Origin: a virus
Reading direction: 5' to 3' (one strand)
IMG/VR virus record: IMGVR_UViG_3300038327_000267
Coordinates: 1-47,212 of that record
Length of the DNA stretch: 47,212 nucleotides
Below the pieces are notes generated by a model. It saw nothing but the letters and a program-made list of their open reading frames with translations, was not told the DNA's origin and made no database searches. Below are positions 35,873-45,176 of the stretch, one piece after another; the first letter of the stretch is position 1, and each line of letters starts with the position of its first letter. The translations under genes were made by a program, and so were the position numbers.

Positions 35873-37781
35873 CTGTATCCTTTAACATCCGTTTTATTTC
35901 TTCTGTGCTAAGTTCTATTTTACAAGTTCTTAGTATATTTCTAATAACTTCCTCGGAAGTTTCTAAGCCACCCACCCTATCTATCGCAGGTATAAAGAGC
36001 TTCGAACGATCCTCGAATAGGCTAGACTTTGTGTTCAGCTGTATCGGCTGACTATCCGAGAAGTATTCATCTAGCACATCTTCTGGAATATCAATTGTAT
36101 ACTGTTCTGAGGGTAATTCCAAACCGCTTACTGTGGCATTGATGTTCTCATCAGCGATATCATCGGATATATCACTGCATTCATATAGGGCTTCATCCAA
36201 TATCCTAGAGAGAATATATTGGGTGTCATTCAGCAATCGCAGCCTATATCTTTCTTTTATGGTATTGTCAGAATTCAAATACCTTCTGTACTCATCTCCA
36301 AAAACCATATTGGACTCATTGTTAAACTTCGACACGAGGGCTTCTGCTTCTTCAATAAATAACTGCTGTAAATTGAAGAATGCTAAACACTTTACTCCGA
36401 TACTTCGTTCCACATTATCATTTATATTGTTATATATATTATTCCCTAGTTGACCTAATAGCGAGGCAAATACCGATCTAGCATATGTGACTGCATAATT
36501 TATACCGTCAAAAGCCTTTAGATCTGCTATAGTAATGCCTGCCTTCTCACTTTCGGTTATTGTTATTGATGATGACGCACATCTCAAAAGACTCCGCATT
36601 ATCTTGATATCTCTTTTTGTAATTTGTGTAGAGAGAGTGAGAATCCGGACTAGGCAGCAAGTCTGGCTCTTTTTCATACGGTAACTAGCGCTTTGGCCTG
36701 CGGTTAACAAGAATGCATTGTTTCTGGCGGCGGACTTCTGCAATGTCTGACTAAGCCCGATTAGTCCATTAGTATTATATCTAAACCTTTCTGCGAATCT
36801 CTGATCGAATTCTTCACTTAATGCTGATTGGACATAGTCTGTATCGTGATCGTCTTTATCAGAAAAAGAATTTATCTTTAAAAAAATCTCTTTTGAATAC
36901 GCAGGATAATATTTATACGCATCTATAGACGCGTTTCTGGTTTGTCTTGTTGTTAGATAATTTATCCAAGGATCATATTTTTGATCTCCAGATGAATATA
37001 TGTATCGCACGGCGAAATTAAGTATCGTCTCGTAGTCGCCTTCAGATACTTTTTTAAGCGCAAGCTGATCTAATCTGTTGCCCTCCAAAATTGGAGTTTC
37101 ATCGGTATGGACATTTGTGCGCCTTAAATTATATAAATCATTTAAATTTTCATATATCGTATCAACGGCTGTAGCAAAAGCAGTGGCGGATATTAGAATA
37201 GCTACGCCCTGAGCTGTGGCCCCAGCTCCTTCAGAGTGCTTATTCGCGATACTCGTGGCCATCGGGACATTAAATATTTGCTGGTACTTAGAAGCTGAAT
37301 AGTTCAGTAACCAAAGAGATACAAATAGCAGATAATCCTCTTCCGAGATACCTGCAATTACTCTAGATTTTAATCTAGTTACAGATCTCGCGGCCATTTC
37401 TGGGTTGTCGGAAATACTATCTTGTATAGTTAATGCGTACTCTATCTTTAGCTCTTCGTATTTTTTGATGCAGGTTAAAAATAGCGCAAAACTAATTTTA
37501 TCACCCAGTATGTTTGAACTATCTTTTCTTTTGACTGCCGATCTAACTTCAGTCATAATTTCAGGAACAAAGATATGAGTGGCTCTACATTTTTCTTCGA
37601 ATAATGGTAGGAGCTTATTGGCAAGATCTATATTTCTTTTGATAGGTCCGAAAGTATTTTTAGCAAGCTCTTCGGCAAGATCCTCTTGATTCGTATTTTC
37701 TCTTCTAACCGGCTTGTTAAAATTATCCTGAAGGACCCTTTCCTTCTTATACTTGCCTGGTTTTTTAGCGAATAAACCCAT
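35856..37781 (-). CDS. Large head-region protein of unknown function
   Basis: The product has 641 residues. The ATG at 37781 sits beside the terminase stop; AGGAG lies upstream. The chain is mostly helical and starts with a basic segment (GLFAKKPGKYKKERV). A mildly hydrophobic helix near residues 190-210 (GVAILISATAFATAVDTIY) is the only possible membrane contact. The last 90 residues are acidic and disordered (SDDIADENINATVSG). It lies between terminase and portal, where most phages have nothing or a small gene. I do not recognise it. A portal-associated, head-filling or scaffold role would fit. Confidence 0.6.
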   Translation of the reverse strand: MGLFAKKPGKYKKERVLQDNFNKPVRRENTNQEDLAEELAKNTFGPIKRNIDLANKLLPLFEEKCRATHIFVPEIMTEVRSAVKRKDSSNILGDKISFALFLTCIKKYEELKIEYALTIQDSISDNPEMAARSVTRLKSRVIAGISEEDYLLFVSLWLLNYSASKYQQIFNVPMATSIANKHSEGAGATAQGVAILISATAFATAVDTIYENLNDLYNLRRTNVHTDETPILEGNRLDQLALKKVSEGDYETILNFAVRYIYSSGDQKYDPWINYLTTRQTRNASIDAYKYYPAYSKEIFLKINSFSDKDDHDTDYVQSALSEEFDQRFAERFRYNTNGLIGLSQTLQKSAARNNAFLLTAGQSASYRMKKSQTCCLVRILTLSTQITKRDIKIMRSLLRCASSSITITESEKAGITIADLKAFDGINYAVTYARSVFASLLGQLGNNIYNNINDNVERSIGVKCLAFFNLQQLFIEEAEALVSKFNNESNMVFGDEYRRYLNSDNTIKERYRLRLLNDTQYILSRILDEALYECSDISDDIADENINATVSGLELPSEQYTIDIPEDVLDEYFSDSQPIQLNTKSSLFEDRSKLFIPAIDRVGGLETSEEVIRNILRTCKIELSTEEIKRMLKDTDGTSR

Positions 37782-39826
37782 TATATATTTCTCCTGCCCC
37801 GATAATTACTTCTAGGGCTTTTCCCATAATAGCCGGTTCTAGGCTTTATCGACTCGCCCTTAGTTCTGACAATAGTTTGACGTCTGGAAACATATAGCCC
37901 TATATCTGAACCAGCTATCAAATTTTCTCCCTGATCTTCATCGGACCTTTTTTGTGGCTTCAAATCTTTTTGCATTTTCTTTTGGAATAATTTAGCTTCG
38001 TCTAATCCAACCTCTTTATCTAGCTTGGCAAGTTCTGGGAATTGCTGATCCTGATCAGAATCACTACTGAATCCAACAGAATACGCAACATCCATAATGT
38101 ACTCTATTTTTTTCATATCACTAAACTCAAGTATATGACCCATAATCGCAAGCATCCACGCCGTGAGTGTATGTTCATAGTCTTGAGAATAGGTGGGCAC
38201 GCCTGTGGGGCTATATTTTACAATCTTAAAGTTCCTCATTTGTTGCAAAATCCCAATATTTGCGAAAGGAATTTCGCTAGGAACTATCCGCGTTGTTGTA
38301 TCTTCGGAGGCAGGAAATATAATCTGTCTCATTTCTACTGACCTAGACGAGGCATCAACCATGAATTGCTTCACGGGTTTTTTAATGGGAAGCCCACTAA
38401 TGGGATCTGATATTTCTATGTTCTTATTCATTGTTATGGGCTTAACGCGCTCTTTATATCTAGTTCTTTCCTGCGGATAGTCTACATCATATTTCCACAT
38501 CATTTCAACTTGGACATGTCCATACCCGGCATCCACATAAATAAATGCAGTTTGATTACCCCATTTTTTATCTAGATCCATTATCTTTTTTATAGCTTCT
38601 ATTTGCTGAAATTCCTGAGTTCTTATTATATGCTTTTCAACAGACTTATATATTATCTTGCCATCAAGATTCATAGACTCTACCACGACGATATGCGTAC
38701 CCGTAGTTTTACCCCAATCGACTCCAATAACATATTTAGACTCAGCATGCGGAATACAATCCTCATAGGTATAGTCGGCAAGAGTCCTGTTCACATCCTC
38801 ACTTCGGAACACACCCTCTGCTTCGTCACCAAATTCGGCTAGAAATTCTCGATTATATCCAGTTTGTGAATAGTTCTGCTTAAACATATGATCTACTTTT
38901 GGAGTCCAACTAGGAGACTCAGCAGATATAAACCAAAATTCTTTAAATCCCTGGCTTTTGTCATAGCACCAGTTATAAAGTTTTTTTCGTATTCCGGTAG
39001 GTGTGGACGAGACAATGAGTTCGCAAGTCGGGTGAGAAGCCATTATCGCCATGATTACTTCGATGTCGCTGTCATTGATATAATCAACTTCGTCCATGAT
39101 GATAAAGTCTGCGTCTTGGCCGCGAACCTTATCGGATTTTGCGCCCGAATGTGCGCCAGAAGACCAGCCTCGGATAACTCCACCTGAGCTGAATTCAATC
39201 ATTTGTGGATTAAGGACATTCCTCTTGATCATGCCTGGCATGTTTAGTGTAGAGGACCGACGTATAAAATCACGCATAGTGTCAAAAATCTTTGCGACCT
39301 GTGGCTGATACGGGGCGAGTACTAATATCTCAAATTGTCTATCAATTAATCCACCATTAGTAAATAATTTCCAAAGAGCAAGAACGCTCATCGCTTCAGT
39401 TTTGCCGACACGACGTCCTGCGCGTATCGCCTTAAACTGAGATGAACATCGCATAATCTCTTCCTGATACCATCTGGCTTCCCAATCGAACTCGAACTTA
39501 GCCCAAGCGACTGGGTCTTGTAGTATCTTGTAGCTCTGTAACTCTTCGTCAGATAAGCCTTGATCTTTCATCTTCTTGGCTAGCAGTCGATAGTCGCCTT
39601 CACAGGCAGGCATGAATGGCTCAGAGGTTATTCCGTTATCGTGCATTTCTTTATAGTAGCTTACGCATTTTTTACAGAAATGACAATCCCTTTTGATTAT
39701 AGGTTTATAGTTATTGTCCTTGTAGTTATCCATAGGTATATAGTTTTCGCTATGATCAATACCTATTTTAATAGGTTTTTCACCCGCGATCCTGATTTCG
39801 CGAGACTCTTCCTTTTCTTTAGACAT
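37781..39826 (-). CDS. terL: Terminase large subunit (DNA packaging ATPase/nuclease)
   Basis: The product has 681 residues; its ATG overlaps the previous stop by eight bases. The N-terminal ATPase has Walker A GRRVGKT at residues 137-143, Walker B FIIMDEVDY with D245/E246 and a coupling SSTPTG near 273-278. The C-terminal RNase H-fold nuclease has D370 in YVIGVDWGKT, D432 in IYVDAGYGH and a later acidic pair in DYEHTLTAW (about 549-552). Ahead of the ATPase is a cysteine group, C48-x2-C51-x2-C54 with C75, which may bind zinc and is not standard. The protein packages DNA into the prohead through the portal. The C-terminal tail is basic (RSNYRGRRN). Confidence 0.93.
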   Translation of the reverse strand: MSKEKEESREIRIAGEKPIKIGIDHSENYIPMDNYKDNNYKPIIKRDCHFCKKCVSYYKEMHDNGITSEPFMPACEGDYRLLAKKMKDQGLSDEELQSYKILQDPVAWAKFEFDWEARWYQEEIMRCSSQFKAIRAGRRVGKTEAMSVLALWKLFTNGGLIDRQFEILVLAPYQPQVAKIFDTMRDFIRRSSTLNMPGMIKRNVLNPQMIEFSSGGVIRGWSSGAHSGAKSDKVRGQDADFIIMDEVDYINDSDIEVIMAIMASHPTCELIVSSTPTGIRKKLYNWCYDKSQGFKEFWFISAESPSWTPKVDHMFKQNYSQTGYNREFLAEFGDEAEGVFRSEDVNRTLADYTYEDCIPHAESKYVIGVDWGKTTGTHIVVVESMNLDGKIIYKSVEKHIIRTQEFQQIEAIKKIMDLDKKWGNQTAFIYVDAGYGHVQVEMMWKYDVDYPQERTRYKERVKPITMNKNIEISDPISGLPIKKPVKQFMVDASSRSVEMRQIIFPASEDTTTRIVPSEIPFANIGILQQMRNFKIVKYSPTGVPTYSQDYEHTLTAWMLAIMGHILEFSDMKKIEYIMDVAYSVGFSSDSDQDQQFPELAKLDKEVGLDEAKLFQKKMQKDLKPQKRSDEDQGENLIAGSDIGLYVSRRQTIVRTKGESIKPRTGYYGKSPRSNYRGRRNI

Positions 39827-40616
39827 GCATGAATGTCGCTTCGTTGCCCATTGCGGCCCTTGTATTCATTTGCGAGTTATGTATGGCTTGCATGGCTCGC
39901 TGCCTTTGAGTAAAACTACTTTTTGTCTCTGCGAAGCCAGCTCCTAGATCTATGTCTGTTCCCCAGGCTGAAGGCTCTTCGGCAGCTCTATTATATTGAA
40001 ACGTCTCCAACCCCTGGGTTACCGCCATTGCGCCTCCAAGCGCCATAGAAAATAAGTCGTTAGCTACCCAAGCGCGACTAAGTGTCCTTAAAGCTACCCC
40101 TATGCTTATTTTACCAAGTGTAGTACCTAGAGCTTTTGCTCTTCCATGGAGTTTACCGCCATGTTTATATTTTCCGGCTTTTGCATGCCCCGGCTCATAT
40201 TTCTCGCTTGCTTTCTCCCGAAGACGCTGGATTCGTTCAAACATCTGCTTCCGGTCCATAGTCTTATAGGTATTATCATGTAAATCATCAAAAGCGTCCC
40301 AATTGCCTCTGCGTGGTGGCGCATTGCCTTGGAGGATTGCATCCACTGAAGCCGCTTGTCTTCTTAGTACTTCGATGCCGGATCGATGGACACCATCTGA
40401 TGTGAATCTACCTGTCCAAAATGGTTTTATCATCCCCATTAAAGGTTTACCACCACCAAATCCGCCTTGATACCCAGCTAGTCCTGCACCAAGACTTTCT
40501 AGGCCAATAGCTATCCCTATGTCGGCAGCCATATGGCCGAAGCCCATATTCTCAGTACTTGACGCCGAAGTTAAGGGCTGGAAGCCAGCAGTCGAAATTA
40601 TTCTATCGTAAGACAT
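39819..40616 (-). CDS. Gly/Ala-rich head-region protein (possible internal/ejected protein)
   Basis: The product has 265 residues. The ATG lies 14 bases inside the preceding gene's end, and its own end overlaps the terminase start. It is basic and Gly/Ala-rich with amphipathic, weakly hydrophobic stretches (MAADIGIAIGLESLGAGLAG; LGKISIGVALRTLSRA). The C-terminus is hydrophilic and helical (FTQRQRAMQAIHNSQMN). No catalytic motif was found. It belongs to a run of three similar small proteins between the nuclease-fusion gene and terminase, suggesting proteins packaged in the head or made for assembly. The function is unknown. Confidence 0.55.
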   Translation of the reverse strand: MSYDRIISTAGFQPLTSASSTENMGFGHMAADIGIAIGLESLGAGLAGYQGGFGGGKPLMGMIKPFWTGRFTSDGVHRSGIEVLRRQAASVDAILQGNAPPRRGNWDAFDDLHDNTYKTMDRKQMFERIQRLREKASEKYEPGHAKAGKYKHGGKLHGRAKALGTTLGKISIGVALRTLSRAWVANDLFSMALGGAMAVTQGLETFQYNRAAEEPSAWGTDIDLGAGFAETKSSFTQRQRAMQAIHNSQMNTRAAMGNEATFMHV

Positions 40617-41628
40617 TTGAATTCATTCCATGTGCACTAAGGGTTGCGTTATGATTTATGTTTGAAAAACTTCTACTCTGTCTACTCCTGGGTCCAGCGA
40701 CGGGGCCCAAACCGTTTCCACGGTTGCGACTCCAGATACCTCCACCGATGCCGGCAAGAGCTCCTCCATATATTGATAATGGCATGGATTTTCCAATGAA
40801 GCTCATTACCGGGTCTTTCACCTTACCCAATGTACCTTTACCTAGCATGGGACCTAGTAACATTCCGGGAAGTGCGAAGCCTTTCGCCAGAATACCCAGA
40901 GAGCTAAATTTTTGGGCCCGCTCTACAGCAAGTACATTTTTCACCTTTTCCATATTACTTTTTTGCTTTACGCCATCGACTTTGACGGGTTTTTCACGTA
41001 ATAGTGTTCCGCCCTTTTGGGTACGATTGAGCCTATCGACAGTCTTACGTGTAGCCCTTGGCATGCCCCTATGTCTTGTAAGAGTAGTCCCGTAGGCGCC
41101 ACCATGTTGCCATGCGACTACACGCTCGGTTGGTCTAAGGCCGATTCTCAGGGCTTCCCCAGTTGCGTGGAAGTCTTGATCTAAGTCGTCTTGTATCCTT
41201 GCGGCCTTTTGGGCCCTTCGCTTAGCTTTGTCCAGTTTCTTTCTACCGGGTAGATCTTTCTTTAGCGTCCTTAATTCATTCCCACCTCCGAATTTTGCCA
41301 TACCGGCTCTGCCAAAATGAGTAAAACCCCTCATTGCAGCCGCAGTGGTTAAGGCCTTTGTCGCTCCACCCACCAGAAAGTTCTGCATAGGTGAGAGTTG
41401 ATCACCGAATGCATCTTGAAAAGATGTGCCGGCGACATGTGCTCCGGCGCCAAAGCCTAGCATCCCAATACCGGAATCGAAGTTTCTAGCAGAATAGCCC
41501 GTATATTTCCCGGGTGAAGCCTTGTAACTGTCTAGCGACTTCGATACTCTTTTAGCGGCCTCTGCTCCCCTATTAGCAACACCTATGGTATTTTTGAGGA
41601 GGGCTTTTATTGTTGCGACTCTACCCAT
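40603..41628 (-). CDS. Basic Gly/Ala-rich head-region protein
   Basis: The product has 341 residues with an ATG preceded by AAGGAG. It is strongly basic, with Lys/Arg-rich helices (KLDKAKRRAQKAARIQDDL) in the middle. Hydrophobic Gly/Ala segments (LVGGATKALTTAAAM; LSIYGGALAGIGGGIW) flank these, and the tail is Asn/Ser-rich (FSNINHNATLSAHG). DNA or membrane contact is plausible. It shares its general build with the flanking 265- and 175-residue proteins and with the end of the nuclease-fusion protein. Function not recognised. Confidence 0.55.
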   Translation of the reverse strand: MGRVATIKALLKNTIGVANRGAEAAKRVSKSLDSYKASPGKYTGYSARNFDSGIGMLGFGAGAHVAGTSFQDAFGDQLSPMQNFLVGGATKALTTAAAMRGFTHFGRAGMAKFGGGNELRTLKKDLPGRKKLDKAKRRAQKAARIQDDLDQDFHATGEALRIGLRPTERVVAWQHGGAYGTTLTRHRGMPRATRKTVDRLNRTQKGGTLLREKPVKVDGVKQKSNMEKVKNVLAVERAQKFSSLGILAKGFALPGMLLGPMLGKGTLGKVKDPVMSFIGKSMPLSIYGGALAGIGGGIWSRNRGNGLGPVAGPRSRQSRSFSNINHNATLSAHGMNSNVLR

Positions 41629-41640
41629 GTTTATTACTCC

Positions 41641-42168
41641 TTAGAATGGTCCAAAATTATTACCCTGACGTATAGCGTTAACTGCTGCAAACCCCGCATA
41701 GCCAACACCGAACATTGGTCCAGATCCACCAGATCTTATTGAAGCCGCAATTATTCCTGCGTGCATACCAATAGCTGCTCCACCTTCTATTGTCCTACTT
41801 ACTATATTATCCTCGCCGAGTAGTACCGGGGCAGCTCCGTAAGCAGCTATCGTACCCGCGGCCACCGCCCTTACGGATGCTCTAGCATCATCGCTTCCAT
41901 CGCTTATTATTCGGCCGAATCTAGCTTTATTGCCGGACTGCATGTCTGTGTGTATCCTTTTACCGGAAAAAAAATCAGATAGCGACATGCCCTTCCCCTT
42001 CTTGGTTAGCATCAGGTCTTTGATAGCTTTCACATTTCCAGTAATACTATTCTTTGATGCTTGTTGTCCCCTAGCTACCGATATGGGATTTAAATCTCCT
42101 ATCACGCCGGATAAAAAGTCACCCATCTTCTTACCCATGTAGTCCTGTATTATGGTATGTCTGGCCAT
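41641..42168 (-). CDS. Small Gly/Ala-rich head-region protein
   Basis: The product has 175 residues with an ATG preceded by AGGAG. The first 70 residues are basic (KNSITGNVKAIKDLMLTKKG). The second half has three short, weakly hydrophobic Ala/Gly segments (VRAVAAGTIAAYGAAPVLL; GGAAIGMHAGIIAASI; FGVGYAGFAAVNAI), which could be membrane-inserting hairpins. The gene lies nine bases after the nuclease-fusion gene. Function not recognised; a role as an internal or ejected protein is possible. Confidence 0.5.
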   Translation of the reverse strand: MARHTIIQDYMGKKMGDFLSGVIGDLNPISVARGQQASKNSITGNVKAIKDLMLTKKGKGMSLSDFFSGKRIHTDMQSGNKARFGRIISDGSDDARASVRAVAAGTIAAYGAAPVLLGEDNIVSRTIEGGAAIGMHAGIIAASIRSGGSGPMFGVGYAGFAAVNAIRQGNNFGPF

Positions 42169-42176
42169 CTTATCTC

Positions 42177-45176
42177 CTACGTGGTAGCTGTCGCTGTACG
42201 TTCTGCCCTAGATCCTGGATGGTATCCGCTTTCTCTGGGGCTACTTCTTATTATACCAGCAAACAGATGATTTGTTTTATTACCCGAAGGCCCCCTGCCC
42301 TCAGAGCTACGATTTCTGAACTTCTTTTGAGCTACCCTGGGGTCAGTGCCTCTAAATACATTTGTGTTTTTATTTCTTTTCTTATAGTCGCCCAGTCCCT
42401 TTATGGCAGAATACTGATTCTCTCGTTCAGTTGAATGCACTAGCCCATTTTGCATAGAAGTATATACACCTGGATTTCTTGAATACTTATTCTGAGTCAT
42501 ATTTCTAATCATATCTTGAGACTGCTGATATACAGGATATGTGCTAATCTGATATCCCTGCGTCTTAAGATTAGTTGCGACGTTTCTAACTATCGCCACC
42601 TCGTCCATAAGTCTTTTGATATTAACGTCAATTTTAAAATATTTTATTTTGCTAGGATCATTTCTCGCAGCATAACCTATCAGTGCGTATGGTTGGTTTA
42701 ATGCATACGCGTAAAAGTTCGCTTGAGATACGTGCTTGTCTTTAGGGTATGATAATTCCTTCAACGCATCGAAGTCGGCTACAGTCTTAATTTCTAGCGG
42801 AACACCGGAATTTAATATTATGTCAACGTGTCCTGCGACATCTAACTCAGAAGAATAGATATAGTGTTCAGTATTTTGTGCAAGTTTTTTCTGCAGATAC
42901 TCTTGCTCAATAATACCGTGGACTATACTTCCTCTTTCTGAGGAATTTGTATAATCATCAAATAATTCCCTACCAATAAGCTGATTGGCTAATTGGTCTC
43001 CCTTATATCCCAGCATGGAAGACCTAAGCGTATCTGAGCCTATATCGAAGTTATATATCAAATTATTTATAGCCATGTTATTCATATGGCTATTTCCTGA
43101 ACCAAAAGAGTGCAAGAGCGGATCTCCAGAAGGAGACATGCCCTCCAACGTATTGTACTTCGACCCCTGGTCCTTTATATCTCCAGTCCTGTTTGCTATT
43201 AAAACGATCCCCGAAAGAACAAATGCAGACTTTGCAAAAATACTTGCTTTACCTCGAAATCCCGGATCCACGCTCCCCACTATGCCTGATTTTCCAGAGT
43301 GATTCTTTGCCGAAGGATCCATGACTTCTTCTGGTGTTCTTCCAACGAGAGATGCTAGTTTTCCCTGAACTATTGGATCGAGCTCACCCCATGTTCCATA
43401 TTTCTGAGCAAGGCGATCCTCGCTGCTTTTAATTACATTTTCATGAAATACATCGCTCATAAAGGATTGAACATCAGGATCCGCTATATTTTTATATCCC
43501 TGATCTAACACATTTCTTAATATTCTAGCCATATTGTCAACATCAATACTTGCTGAGTGTCCTCCTGTTGTTTCTAACGTATTTAATTGAACTGCTAGAT
43601 TGTCATCGATCAAACCAAATATCTCTTGCAAAGGTCCACTTGGCCCACCAGCATTTATAGTCTCGAGATAGTTGTCCTTGGCGGTCATTATACTTCCGAG
43701 AAGACCAGTATTCCCCGAGCTTAAGGTAGCTCCGCCCATGAAGTCGGGTAAAGTTCCGCCCAACGCATTCCCTAGATGCTTGTGAACAAGATGTAGTGCG
43801 GTGCCTTCGGGGGCAGGGGGAGGAGAGCCAAAGTCTAATAGAAGGCCGGGAACTATCCTGCCTGGGCTGGATGGCATTACGGCTCTTTGCATAATTTCAT
43901 TTGCCAGGTCTGCTTGATCAAGAGCACGTATCTCAAGCATACTTCTTCTGAGAGTTTCTGTGGGACCAAGTTCCTCTAATGGATTAATTAAATTATGTAA
44001 TAACTCAGCAACAGCATCAACTATTTTTCCTTCGTTGCTCTGGACATTGCCAAGATGCCCGCCGAAATCTCTAAAGCCCTGTTCTTGATTTTGTCCAGTT
44101 ATCCTGCCTATAATTTCAGCTTTTATATCTGCGACTGTTTGACTAGAACGTCCCTCACCCTCTTTGACTCTCTCGGCTAAGTTGCCAAGGAGCGTACTCT
44201 CCTTAATATATTGCGAAGGTAAACCGTCAGTGACTTGCCCACTTAGAGTGCCGTATACCCGGTCGGCGATTTCTCTTAACTCAGTACTATTGCCTAAACT
44301 TCTCTGAATCGCTCCGTGGTCCAAATTCATAAAATGGTTTTTGTCACTTCTTTTAGTCAGCTCAAACATAATATCTCTAAATTTATCTGAAGCTTCAACC
44401 AATCTAATCGATCCAGACTCATCAAATAATCTCGTAAATTTTCGGAGTAAGTCCTCATCTCCCGTTTCATCTATGGTTTGTGCAAAAACACGCATATCGA
44501 ATGGCGCATTCCATGCCCGCATAGCCAGCGTCTTACCTTCGCTCGCGGCTTTCTCTTTGGCCCCCGATATATAATCAACAAAACTATGTAGCGCTGCCGC
44601 CCTATCTGGTCCTTTTCCTATCGCCTCAGATTGTGATTCTATATCAAATAGATTTTCGGCTAGATTTCTATTTAGCGTACTACCCCTAATGGTTATCCCG
44701 GTATCCCACTGTGCCCGGTTTGGCTCAGAAGGACCAAAAGACCACAATCCATGCAAGGCATCCCTGGTTTTAGCCGTGTCGCTAGTTTGGAATCTTCCTT
44801 CCCTGCTAGCCAATTGAGGATGAACTTCTTCTCCCGAAATATGTTTTTTAATTTGTTCATGGCTTAAAGTTTTCCATTTAACTTCGCCGGATTCCAGGTC
44901 GGCAGTAGTATCTTTATATTGAAACTCGTATCTGATCTCTTCTGCTAATTTTTTTGCTTGCTCGTTACCGTCATAAAACGGTGTTTTTATATGAATAGAA
45001 TCTTCTTCTGTTTGCCCAAATATCTCTATAATATTTGGAGTATTTGGTCTCGTGAGCGACGCCCCTTTGTTGCGGGTAAGCCGACGAGAGCCCATCCAAA
45101 TGTCTAGGACTTCTCCTTTTTCAAAACCTACAGTTTCAAAATCGAAATCTAGAAAGGTATACTTTAAATCATCCAT
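42177..45176 (-). CDS. Nuclease fusion: DEDD exonuclease-like N-terminus and PD-(D/E)XK C-terminal domain
   Basis: The product has 999 residues; the ATG overlaps the last base of the preceding stop. Residues 9-15 (LDFDFET) give a D-x-E motif as in DnaQ-type exonucleases, and RAWNAPFDMRVF (N223, D227) matches the second motif; the third is not clear. Residues about 740-860 form a Cas4/RecB-like nuclease: H753 and E757 in SIVHGIIEQEY, D785 in AGHVDIIL, E795-x-K797 in LEIKT and Q818 in SQANFYAYAL. Between them are about 400 residues without motifs and one hydrophobic stretch (SAFVLSGIVLIA, near 650). It sits among head genes rather than replication genes, so a virion-linked role such as DNA processing at packaging or entry is likely (inference). 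The long basic tail looks disordered. Confidence 0.75.
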   Translation of the reverse strand: MDDLKYTFLDFDFETVGFEKGEVLDIWMGSRRLTRNKGASLTRPNTPNIIEIFGQTEEDSIHIKTPFYDGNEQAKKLAEEIRYEFQYKDTTADLESGEVKWKTLSHEQIKKHISGEEVHPQLASREGRFQTSDTAKTRDALHGLWSFGPSEPNRAQWDTGITIRGSTLNRNLAENLFDIESQSEAIGKGPDRAAALHSFVDYISGAKEKAASEGKTLAMRAWNAPFDMRVFAQTIDETGDEDLLRKFTRLFDESGSIRLVEASDKFRDIMFELTKRSDKNHFMNLDHGAIQRSLGNSTELREIADRVYGTLSGQVTDGLPSQYIKESTLLGNLAERVKEGEGRSSQTVADIKAEIIGRITGQNQEQGFRDFGGHLGNVQSNEGKIVDAVAELLHNLINPLEELGPTETLRRSMLEIRALDQADLANEIMQRAVMPSSPGRIVPGLLLDFGSPPPAPEGTALHLVHKHLGNALGGTLPDFMGGATLSSGNTGLLGSIMTAKDNYLETINAGGPSGPLQEIFGLIDDNLAVQLNTLETTGGHSASIDVDNMARILRNVLDQGYKNIADPDVQSFMSDVFHENVIKSSEDRLAQKYGTWGELDPIVQGKLASLVGRTPEEVMDPSAKNHSGKSGIVGSVDPGFRGKASIFAKSAFVLSGIVLIANRTGDIKDQGSKYNTLEGMSPSGDPLLHSFGSGNSHMNNMAINNLIYNFDIGSDTLRSSMLGYKGDQLANQLIGRELFDDYTNSSERGSIVHGIIEQEYLQKKLAQNTEHYIYSSELDVAGHVDIILNSGVPLEIKTVADFDALKELSYPKDKHVSQANFYAYALNQPYALIGYAARNDPSKIKYFKIDVNIKRLMDEVAIVRNVATNLKTQGYQISTYPVYQQSQDMIRNMTQNKYSRNPGVYTSMQNGLVHSTERENQYSAIKGLGDYKKRNKNTNVFRGTDPRVAQKKFRNRSSEGRGPSGNKTNHLFAGIIRSSPRESGYHPGSRAERTATATT

